From contig JAYKKM010000047.1 in assembly GCA_035772405.1 (NCBI GenBank), forward strand, positions 7,412,001 to 7,476,000: a DNA stretch of 64,000 nucleotides, in the 5' to 3' direction. Every line of letters begins with the position of its first letter. Position 1 is the first letter of the stretch. Shown piece after piece: positions 10,995-19,190 of the stretch. Origin of the DNA: Chrysogorgia sp. JL179-B06 (Eukaryota; Cnidaria; Anthozoa; Scleralcyonacea; Chrysogorgiidae). The position numbers and the translations under genes are program-made. Under the pieces are notes generated by a model. That model did no database searches. It saw only the letters and a program-made list of their open reading frames with translations, and was not told the origin of the DNA.

Positions 10995-11265
10995 TACACG
11001 TTTTACTCAGATTCTGAGTATAATTTACTCACACCTTGAGTAACTTCTTATTTTACTCAAAAATAGGTGTTATTATGGGTGCATTTGGTTTACTCATTTT
11101 TTTGAGTAAGTTTTACTCACATTATTTGAGTAAGTTTTACTCACATTACATGAGTAAGTATTACACACATTACATGAGTAAGTATTACACGCTATTTGGT
11201 GTTACTATGGGTGCATCGCTTTACTCAAGATTTTGCGTAAATTCTACACAGGATTTTTTGCAGTG
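10995..11265. repeat. Right inverted terminus of the 6-kb element
   Basis: This mirrors the left end: TGAGTAA/TTACTCA words, then TTCTACACAGGATTTTTTGCAGTG. The phrase GGTGTTA(T/C)TATGGGTGCAT occurs twice within 140 bp (about 11067 and 11198), showing local duplication inside the terminus. Confidence 0.75.
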
Positions 11266-11267
11266 TT

Positions 11268-12444
11268 CGCTGATGTTGTTGACTCGCAGATTTATAAGTC
11301 TGCAGACTGTTGATGCTTTTATGACCGCTCAGCTGTGCAACATAATTTTCAGGGATGTCAGCGTCGAGAAGCCTGGAAATTGAAGTTTTCCGAACAGAGT
11401 GGTTGCTAATCTTTGATCCTTTACCTTGTTGTAGCTCTGCTTTTTTGGCTGCTTTTGACAAAAAGTTCCCAATTTCGTTTTTGCCAAGGGGAGCCTTCTT
11501 GTACCAGACACGGTCATTCATCCTGCGGTATATTTAATGGCTAAATAAAAAGGTGCACCTGGAACGTTCATTTCAACCGGACGGTGACTTTGGAACTTCT
11601 TGTACAACATCACAGGGCATCTGTCGCTGTTAGTGGCGTATAACTTAGGCTGAAAGGCCCTCTGGTGTCCTCGCTCTTTGCCTGTCCGGGTTTTCGTTCC
11701 TCTTTCTGCAAGCCACACCAACATTTCACGATCGTCTTGAGGATCATTCTGGAGTTCAACGTCGCCCCAACAAAGTTTCCGACTTTCGTCTCTTGCACGA
11801 AAACCGAAGTGCATTGACAAGAACTACCACATCGTTCTTTGCAAAGCTTCTGGGCAACTATCACCAAACTGGCCTGTTTGGAAAAGAGTATCTTCTTCGT
11901 CGTCCGTCAATTCTCGCGTAGCCTGTGGTTTGCTCCCCTTGCCGTGGTTGACAAGATTTTTTCGTTTGGCAGCCAAAACCTTTCGTGACTTCTCAAATTC
12001 CACATTCTTCAGAATATTTAAGTTGGCGTTGTTGTCATTTAAATATCGCTGGATGCTTCTCTGGATACTTGACAAGGTGTTTGGCTCGTATTCGTCGCCG
12101 TTTATTTTGCGGACATTTATAAAAAACTTACAAAGAAAATGGTCGAGTTCTGCTGCCGGTAAGAGTTCAATTTGTTTTTCAGCTTTGTTAATTGACTCCA
12201 AGTAACGTTGAAATACTCTCATGTCATTTTTGGTTTTTGTGACCGTATTCTTTGCTTTTTGAGCATTAATAAACAGGTCAATTTGCTCTTGGCTGTTGTT
12301 TTTCTCTTCGTTGTCCAACTCGAAAGCATCCTGCCCTGTCAACATTTCGATGGACACCCGCCCTTTAAACGTTGCGTTTTCGTCTTCTGTTTCTCCTGGG
12401 TAGTAAAACTCACTTGGCGAGTGTTCTTCATCATTTTTGTCCAT
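11268..12444 (-). pseudogene. Crypton-type tyrosine recombinase (DUF3504-like), main body
   Basis: The minus-strand ATG at 12444 opens an acidic N-terminus, then a Crypton core of SAM-like helices (KTKNDMRVFQRYLES, LDHFLCKFFINVRK, SIQRYLND). A catalytic half follows: WGDVEL, RGTKTRTG, SNHSVRKTSISRLLDA, LSGHKSINSLQTYKSAS. HSVR and LSGHKS...TY correspond to the HxxR, H and Tyr region of tyrosine recombinases, which cut and rejoin DNA through a tyrosine. The gene is damaged: an in-frame TAG at 11824-11826, a one-base frameshift near 11520, and the 6-kb insertion at 11266. Without that insertion it continues into 5198-4820, about 518 codons in all, the usual size for this family. It could be a dead Crypton or a decayed domesticated relative. 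Confidence 0.8.
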
Positions 12445-12517
12445 ATCCTTTGTTGTAGTTCTTTAATATGCTTTTCCCTTTAACTAATTAAATATTCTGC
12501 TAATTTTAAAATCCGCG

Positions 12518-12585
12518 GTCCGAAGAAAAGCGTATTGCCCTCTCAGCGTATTGTCCAGGAGGGCAATACGCTTTTTTCCGGACCT
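12518..12585. repeat. Hairpin with GAAAAGCGTATTGCCCTC arms
   Basis: GGTCCGAAGAAAAGCGTATTGCCC and its near-perfect complement GGGCAATACGCTTTTTTCCGGACC enclose about 20 bp. It lies just upstream of the Crypton reading frame. The nearby CAACCAATCAGCGTG / CACGCTGTCTGATTGGTT pair (about 12592 and 12670) suggests a larger foldback element. Confidence 0.6.
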
Positions 12586-13028
12586 CTCAGCAACCAATCA
12601 GCGTGCGCCATTTTGCTCAGCCATATAATAAGAATTGTTATAAAATAACCGGAAGTAAATGAGCGACAACACGCTGTCTGATTGGTTACTGAGCTCAAAT
12701 CTGTCATTATAACTCAATAAAGCATAAGCTCATGTCGTGATTCCTCGCGTAGATTTTGTCGTTCTTGGCGTATTTTAACTAGTTTTAATCACAAAAAACA
12801 AGTCAAAGAATACCTGAACACAAGGCTAATCAAGGTACAGACACAACAAAATGTTTTAACTGCAACATTGAGTGCATTTTTATCGCTAAAATCGCGAACG
12901 TGTTTTCAATAAATGCTTCCTAGCAACGCACATAACAACGTCTCTTTCACAGGTAAATCTGCATTTTTCATGACTTTATTGTTAATTTAATGGTGTTGTT
13001 TTATGAAAGAAATAAAAAATTTTGTCGC

Positions 13029-13138
13029 TGTGTGATTATCGAGTTATAATGGCACTCGAAAAGCTAGCAAAACACTCGGCTATCGTCTCGTGTTTTACAC
13101 GCATCTCTCGTGCCACATTATAACTCGATAACCACACG
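13029..13138. repeat. Inverted repeat with TTATCGAGTTATAATGGCAC arms
   Basis: GTGTGATTATCGAGTTATAATGGCAC and GTGCCACATTATAACTCGATAACCACACG flank about 60 bp. This is the layout of a small MITE. Confidence 0.65.
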
Positions 13139-13384
13139 CGATACGTTTTTTTATTTTTTAATACGTTTTTATTTCTTAATTTTTTTTCGAAAAAATCGGT
13201 CTTTGCTCGTCATGTGCCGCTACTCGATATAGAGAGTAGTGTAGCCAATTAGATTGCGGCATGCCAGAATTGCAGCATTAGACTGTTTGCTTTTAATGGT
13301 TCGAATATCTTCAAAATAACGCGTGTTCTCCATATTTATAGAGACATTTCCGACAGCAACATTTGAACCAACAGATATGGAAAG

Positions 13385-13529
13385 ATCACATTCAAACGAA
13401 TCCAAATTCCAATAAACACGATCGTCAATCTGGTAGTCAATCCGACTCAATTCGATTGATTGCCATTATTCTTCCAATTTGTGCAGGATTATTTGTTCTT
13501 CTCGTTCTAATAATAATTTACAGGAAACG
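13385..13529 (+). CDS. Gene A: transmembrane exon
   Basis: The exon ends at a clean AAACG/GTAAGTG donor in phase 2. It encodes a polar juxtamembrane stretch (SGSQSDSIR), then a hydrophobic span of about 22 residues (LIAIILPICAGLFVLLVLIIIY) and a basic stop-transfer RKR. The layout and exit phase match the transmembrane exon of gene B (63174-63507). The 5' boundary is uncertain: 13385 is the only AG that gives the phase 1 entry required after the CUB exon, but its pyrimidine tract is weak. An in-frame TAG at 13339 limits any longer exon. The Thr-rich stalk of gene B is absent here. Confidence 0.65.
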
Positions 13530-13787
13530 GTAAGTGTATTAGATCTTGGTCAACTGATCAACAAATTTGTCAGGAAAATTAACGAATTTAGTGAACCATC
13601 TTGTAAATGATAGTTTTATCACGTCAAAATGTAGTTAACTAATTTACATTTGTTATTGTTAAGAAATTTCCGCTTGACGTTTTAACTCGTTAAGTTTTTT
13701 ACAAAATTTGACTGATTTAACGTTACTTGAGTCAACAAGTACGTGCCAGACTCGAACCAGTATAAATATCGAAAGTAATGCACCGGA

Positions 13788-13872
13788 ATCCTGGTAGCTC
13801 AATGCATGGTGAGCGCGTCCTGCTAGCAATCGCAAGGTTAAGGGTGCGATCCTTATGATTAACAATTTTCTG
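13788..13872 (+). repeat. Degenerate tRNA-like SINE fragment
   Basis: TGGTAGCTCAATGCATGGTGAGCGCG resembles an A box and GGTTAAGGGTGCGATCC a B box at tRNA-like spacing. The acceptor stem does not close, so a functional tRNA is unlikely. Confidence 0.35.
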
Positions 13873-14129
13873 AGTTAACAATAACAATTTTCTATTTGTT
13901 AAATATAAACACGAAAATTTTGCGCCATTTTATGAAGTCTAAGTTGAACATCAGAGTAAAACACAATTTCCATTTTGGAACAAGAGAAACGAAGGATTTA
14001 CTTACTTTCTGGTTTACCTCCAAAATGTGGACAAAACAACTGCTCACAGCAATTTCGAAATTTTTGCTCTCAAGGATATATGCATTGGAATAGGTCCCGC
14101 TCATTAGAAAGCCCACACCTTAACCATGC

Positions 14130-16110
14130 TAGGATAGGATAGGATAATTTATTTACCCACGTATCACCAAGGACATAAAAACAATTACAGATATAAGTTA
14201 ATTATATATACTGTACATAAAAACAATTACAAATATAAGTTAATTAATTATATATACATCATTACTAATTATATAAAATAGTTCTTACAGTAACTACAAC
14301 AACGTATGCTTACTTACAGAAGCTTTAAAACTAATAATATATTTGGATTCTCTTATTTCAACTGGTAAATTGTAAACTATATACATAATAATATGTGTAT
14401 ATGTAAAATGTATACCAAAAGAAGATAATATATTATTAAAAACTCTAAAATTTATAATTGTTAAGGCCTTGGTATTAATTCGAGGAATGTTGAATGTTTT
14501 CTTTTTCCTAAGATTGTACTTTGGTTGGTGTCTTTGCGGAAGTAATTGGTGTAATTTGTGTGATTGTTGACGTATGATATTTTTGAATAATTTGTCACAC
14601 AAGTCAAGCCTCTGATTTAATAACGTCGATAATTGGAATTTCTCCAGATTTTGCTGGTACGACTCTCCTGGAGATAAAATTGAGAGAACACGTTTTTGAA
14701 CTCTTTCCAGCTCGTCATTTAGGCAGTTTGGAAGAGAATGATGGAACACAGGTGCACAATACTCAAGCACTGGTCTAATGCAGGTGTAATAGAACATGAT
14801 GATGTCTTTTGTTGGTACGCTTGCACGTTTTTAGCAAAACTATGAAATATAAGCGTTTGTTGGACTTCTTTTATATAACGTCATTGATATGATCGTTCCA
14901 AAGTAAATTGTTAGAAATAGTCACTCCAAGAATCATAGCATGGTTGACAATGTCCAACTCCTTTCTATCCACAAATATTTGGTCAAAATAATGTTTTTGT
15001 TTCTTAAAATCGATGATCATCTCTTTGCACTTATCTGCGTTTAGCTGTAACTTGTTTTCGTGTGACCAATCTTGAACAATACCGGCATCACTTTGAATGG
15101 TGCTGCAATTGCCTTTTTAATAATTTCGGCAACAGTCGTATCATCAACATATACTTCCACTTACTTACATTGGGGAATCTTTTGGACCAGAATGCGATAA
15201 TCGATTAGATCAAAGGCCTTCCTGTAGTACCATTATGTACCATTATCTACCAGACCACGTATGTACCATTGGAATAAGCGCTTGTGTAGTTGAAGACTTC
15301 GGGATGGCTCCAAACTGGTCTGGGTGTATAATCGAGAGGATGGCTGGGCCAATGTACCTTACGACAATAAAGTCCTCGGCGACCTTGGACAAAGCGGGGG
15401 TAAGTGATATCGGTCTAAGGTGCTTACCAGCGTCTGTCACAGGTTTTACTTTGATTAATGGCATGACATGTTCAAGCTTCCATGAGGACGGGAAATTTTG
15501 TTCTTCAAATGTACTGTTAAGTAGCTACAGACTTCAGCAAACTCCTTGAGAATCCAGTTCGACACACCATCATGACCTGATACTTTTCGAGGATTAAGTT
15601 TCCTTAAGGCTGAGTAAATATCCGCCTCGGAAAGCACGGGTGCCACAAACTCTTCGTCGAAGGGAGGAAGAGAGTCCAACGGTTGATAGGCCAACACGAG
15701 CTCCAAGAAGGCGTTGTTGATTAAGTTTGCAATTCCCTGAAGATCAAGATTGTCAATCTGGTCCAGGTGAAGTTGAGAACGGAGATCCTCAGAAACAGAT
15801 GCTGGGGTCATACCTGCGATCTTTATAACATCACTCCACCTCTGACTTGGTTTTGTCTCCCTTAGATGTTGGACTTTTGATGAGAAAAATCTAGCACGAC
15901 AAGTCTTTCTTTCACGGTTCACATGATTTCGATATAAATGGAAGAGTTCCTTGTCACCGATTGCAAAATGCTCTTTGACGAAGTTTGATGAGCTTTTTAA
16001 ACTCAGCAGTAAACCATGGTGGATCATTTACATGTAGCTTTGTTGTTTTTAGTGGCATAATGTTGTCGAGGCCGATTTGTACGAGGTCCTCAATATTGAA
16101 GTATATAATC
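14130..16110 (-). mobile_element. CR1-like non-LTR retrotransposon remnant (5' truncated)
   Basis: On the minus strand, reading from about 16027 down, successive frames give a linker (KKARFFSSKV-like), then SGHDGVSNWILKEFA, RPISLTPALSKVAEDFIV, YVDDTTVAE (near 15140, the catalytic YxDD) and the C-terminal domain FYYTCIRPVLEYCAPVFHHSLP (near 14760). That order is the reverse transcriptase and thumb of CR1/Jockey-type LINEs. Frames are broken several times, so it is inactive. The 3' end near 14130 carries a (TCCTA)n tail on the minus strand, typical of CR1-like short tandem tails. Confidence 0.85.
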
Positions 16111-16266
16111 ATAGGTCAGCGTCTTGGACAAGCCCAAGATAGTTCTCAAAATATAACAATTAACCTCCCAATAATCCTCCTTAATTAATCCTCTAATCCT
16201 AACCCTACATGACATGCGAACGGTTTAGGTAACCCTAATGTATGGTTAGTATGTTCTAGTGCCCAC

Positions 16267-16348
16267 CTGTCTCAATAGCTCAGTGGTTAGAGCGCCGATT
16301 CGTTGATTCGGAGACCTTGGGTTCGTTTCCCGGTTGGGGCAGTCAAAT
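16267..16348 (+). repeat. tRNA-derived SINE
   Basis: The best-preserved member here. A box ATAGCTCAGTGGTTAGAGCG is followed by GGAGACC and B box GGGTTCGTTTCCCGG, ending TTGGGGCAGTCAAATTTTCATATAC. The acceptor stem is not paired, unlike a real tRNA. It shares its tail with the minus-strand copy at 3517-3592. Confidence 0.65.
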
Positions 16349-16583
16349 TTTCATATACATATATTTGACCATACATATTAAATAAATTATCAACACTGAC
16401 ATAAATAATTAATTAATGATGAAGTCAATTGCTAAACAAGCAATTTTACTTAACATGTTTCTAAACTATGTAATATTTTATCATAGTGTTATTGGCAGAT
16501 AAAATACTGGGACAATAGATAGATCAATAAATAAAAATGCTCTTGTATATTTTTATTAATACATTTTCATTTGTTGTAAATAG

Positions 16584-16619
16584 ACATAAAAATATTGCTG
16601 GGCCGGAAGTAGGAACGAG
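16584..16619 (+). CDS. Gene A: cytoplasmic mini-exon, version 1
   Basis: A 36-nt exon, phase 2-2, between AAATAG and ACGAG/GTAAGTG. It encodes HKNIAGPEVGTR after the RKR stop-transfer. It is a shorter, diverged twin of 17269-17331, and it lacks the NPIY motif of that exon. Either may be used alone or both in series without changing the frame, so this looks like an alternative cassette. Confidence 0.6.
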
Positions 16620-16689
16620 GTAAGTGGTGCCTAAACATCTTGATTATTTTGTTTCGTTTTTGTTTTCTTTAACCAATCCGGGGAGGCTA

Positions 16690-16805
16690 AGCTGCAGGCT
16701 TTCCTACGTGTGTCGCCGTTTACTGTATTAGAAGAAGAAGTGGTGGTTCAATCCATAGTTTTTCCGCTTATAGAAGTCAAAGTTTACGCTGTGCCCGTCT
16801 AAATT
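16690..16805 (+). mobile_element. Tx1/L1-like LINE ORF1 fragment
   Basis: About 115 bp, including TTTACTGTATTAGAAGAAGA and GAAGTCAAAGTTTACGCTGT, nearly identical to the ORF1 region at 19565-19685. It is a short copy inside the intron between the two mini-exons. Confidence 0.75.
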
Positions 16806-17268
16806 CCCAAAGTAATTAATAATGAAGTCAATTGCTAAACAAGCAATTTTACTTATCATGTTTCTATAAACGATGTAATGTTTTATCATATTGTTATTGC
16901 ATAGTCCCTAGAATTATATTTTCTGGAAACGTGAACTTCAAAGCGGCTAACAACAAGCTGCAATTTATGTTGAGGATGCCCTAAAAGTGCACAAATCTTT
17001 AGTCTTACGTTCATTAATATTTATACAACACGGTTGAGTGATTAAACCCAAACGCTCCCATTGGCTGCTTGCTTCATTATACAGAAAATACAATGTGTTC
17101 AGCAAGTGTGAAAGTGTACACATTTCCATAAACGTGAACAAAAACATAGAACAAAGACTTTGACCGCGTTTCCAGACCATATAATTCTAGGGACTATGGA
17201 TAGATCAATAAATAAATAAATTGAATGCTCTTGTATTTTATTAATACATTTTGATTTGTTGTACATAG

Positions 17269-17331
17269 ACATAACAATATTGCTGGGACGGAAGTAGGTT
17301 CAAGTTCAAATCCAATCTATGATGGAACAAG
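17269..17331 (+). CDS. Gene A: cytoplasmic mini-exon, version 2 (NPIY)
   Basis: A 63-nt exon, phase 2-2, between ACATAG and ACAAG/GTAAGCG. It encodes HNNIAGTEVGSSSNPIYDGTR. Joined to 13529 it restores an Arg codon (CG/A), and joined to 18162 it makes another (AG/G). It supplies an NPxY motif, which in animal receptors binds PTB-domain adaptors or serves as an endocytic signal. That role is inferred here. Compared with 16584-16619 it has an extra nine residues that hold the tyrosine. Confidence 0.7.
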
Positions 17332-17650
17332 GTAAGCGGTGCCTAAACGTCTTGTTTATTTTTTCGTTTTTTTGACATGGCTTTAAAAATTGCTATACCA
17401 TTAACCCTACGCGACAATTACAGATTGATATGTTACTTTTTGATATATATGTTTTTCTTATAACATTTTAGGTAGCATTTTAAGTAGCATTGTAAATTTT
17501 ACGATTATTTAATATTCATAATATTATTTTTACTATAAAAGGTGAATTTTACTTTCAGTTTTATAGTACTAGCTTTCTAATCACTTCATGTTGGTCAAGT
17601 TTTTAATATACTTTCTTTTTTACTATTTCTATCAATTTTTATCCATATTA

Positions 17651-18125
17651 GGGCCTGTTTATATGATCCCGGTATACCGGGACGTCCCGGTTGCCCGAGA
17701 CGTTTTCATCCCGTGTTTATATGATCTCGGTACACCGGGATGTCCCGGGTGACCGGGATGCGTGAAAATGTTGATAATAACTTCTCAATGAAACAAAAAC
17801 TATAATTTTATTCGCATAAAAGCATCCCAACGAATGTTTTTTTTCATTTTTCCACTTTTTGGATATTTTACCACTTTTTTTGATATTTTACCTGGTCAGA
17901 CGACGTTTTTAAATTTCAATTCACTTCATCCCGGTGTACCGGGATGTTGCGTTTATATGGAAAAATCTGTCCCGGTGTACCGGGATCTCGGTTGCTTCAA
18001 CCGGGATCCCGGGATGTCCCGGTCTCCATTTAAACGCAACTGCGAAAATAACAGTAAATTATATACAAGCCGAGATCCCGGTATACCGGGACGTCCCGGT
18101 GTACCGGGATCATATAAACAGGCCC
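17651..18125. mobile_element. Harbinger-like MITE filled with CCCGGTATACCGGG words
   Basis: Terminal inverted repeats start GGGCCTGTTTATATGATC and are flanked by TTA on both sides, the target duplication of PIF/Harbinger elements. Both ends and the interior repeat the palindromic words CCCGGTATACCGGG and GGGACGTCCCGG. The right end stops 36 bp before the last exon of gene A, so it forms part of that exon's upstream splice region. Confidence 0.8.
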
Positions 18126-18161
18126 TTAGTTATTTACTGTTATTGATCACTATAACTATAG

Positions 18162-18501
18162 GTGCGAAATGTCCACTGTTGTTTCTCGATCAAAAAAGAT
18201 GGAAGATGTTGCTGTGGTTGGAGTAGCTGGCAAGCAACGGGACAACCCTATTTATGAACAATTGGCTGACGGTGATCCTAGAAATGAGCAACTGTATTGT
18301 TCAATGGATAATATGGGATATAATGGCACTGCTAATATCAAGGATGATCCCGTTTCTTTCTACAACCAACCTGGTGATGGTAGTGTATCATTGGCAAAAG
18401 CAATTAAGTCCCCAGGCGAAAGCAATTATTACGTTCCAGTGGGTATAAATAAAAGTGTAACTAAACCCGAGGAGGAAAACGTGTATGAGTTCATCAAGTA
18501 A
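18162..18501 (+). CDS. Gene A: last exon, tyrosine-rich cytoplasmic tail
   Basis: After ACTATAG the exon enters in phase 2 and runs 112 codons to TAA at 18499. The tail is polar and has no domain, but carries spaced tyrosine motifs: NPIYEQL, LYCSM, FYNQP, NYYVPV and a terminal VYEFI. YEQL and YCSM are ten residues apart, close to ITAM spacing (YxxL/I, 6-12, YxxL/I) but with Met in the second motif. YCSM fits the YxxM docking site of PI3-kinase SH2 domains, and NPIY fits PTB adaptors. These matches are by family rule, not tested. With the upstream membrane and CUB exons this makes gene A a signalling receptor. An AATAAA lies just after the stop (about 18510). Confidence 0.8.
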
Positions 18502-19190
18502 AAAGTAAAATAAACTTCGCCTAAAATTGATGCTGAACTTAAGGTTAACATCCCTAATTCTATAATTTTTCATGATTGGATTTAGAAGCGAAAAAAAACA
18601 AGAATATTGTTAAAACATTAACGGGTTAACATTTTACATTCGTTACAAATTATTTTGATATTTTTATTATGAGGTCTGAAAAATACAAGGTTATTCTCAA
18701 TTACAGAGGATACAAATGGGAATGAAAAAAATGGATTCTACGAAGTCAAACGCTTCGAGCGAAGGCCCTTCGTCGGCTGAGAGTGAAATGTTTGATTTGT
18801 TGAGTGAAATGAAGGGATTTCGGCAGTACACAAACCTTTTAGAGTTTTCGATTTATACTTTAAGCTGAAATTTTCTGTTAATTTATACCTGTACTTTGAA
18901 GATGTTGCGTGTGTAGATGGTTCTTTAGTCTATTAAAATGTTTAATCTTTAACTCGTGTGTTATGGACTGTTTAAAATTATTCCCTGGACTTTAATCTTT
19001 TTATCAACCCTGTCCTAAACTACAGTAGGTTGCTAATCTCGAAAAGCGTAAATTTCATTTAGGCACTGCTCGATCTATTGTCATTGCGTCTCAGTCAAAC
19101 TCGTATGAGGAATCACTGAGTCGGTCAAATGACGTAATATGTAATATTAGAGCAGTGTGGTAAATCGCGTCTTAAAGACTGTGATGAATT
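18502..19190. other. Gene A 3' flank, no further feature seen
   Basis: AT-rich sequence after the stop codon, presumably 3' UTR and intergenic DNA. I see no open frame or repeat here beyond a possible poly(A) signal near 18510. Confidence 0.5.

Larger units (their letters stand above)
5199..11265. mobile_element. 6.07-kb terminal-inverted-repeat DNA element inserted in the Crypton gene
   Basis: The left end starts CACTGCAAAAAAT and the right end finishes ATTTTTTGCAGTG, as reverse complements. The flanking host bases are TT on both sides, consistent with a 2-bp target duplication. Both ends carry dense TTTACTCA/TGAGTAAA words (5210-5580 and 10995-11230). The CACTG termini and short duplication resemble the CACTA/Mirage/Chapaev group (CMC), but no transposase is recognised, so the family is uncertain. 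The interior carries an apparent four-exon gene (6860-10023). Stretches 5910-6850 and 10030-10990 hold no supported feature. Confidence 0.8.
16380..17350. repeat. Local duplication of a small exon with its flanking intron
   Basis: The block around 16390-16640 (ATAGATCAATAAATAAA...ATGCTCTTGTAT, exon, donor) recurs around 17190-17360. The two copies are separated by about 700 bp. That spacer includes a fragment of LINE ORF1 (16690-16805) that matches 19565-19685. Confidence 0.8.

Noticed and set aside
11512..11530. Programmed frameshift in the Crypton gene
   Set aside because: An upstream in-frame TAG and a large insertion already show decay. No slippery site is seen.
13220..13450. Minus-strand frame of 76 residues
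   Set aside because: Reads plausibly protein-like, but no family match, no splice context, and it overlaps the gene A transmembrane exon on the other strand.
16267..16348. Functional tRNA gene
   Set aside because: A and B boxes are good, but the acceptor stem does not pair and related copies share a non-tRNA tail; called SINE instead.
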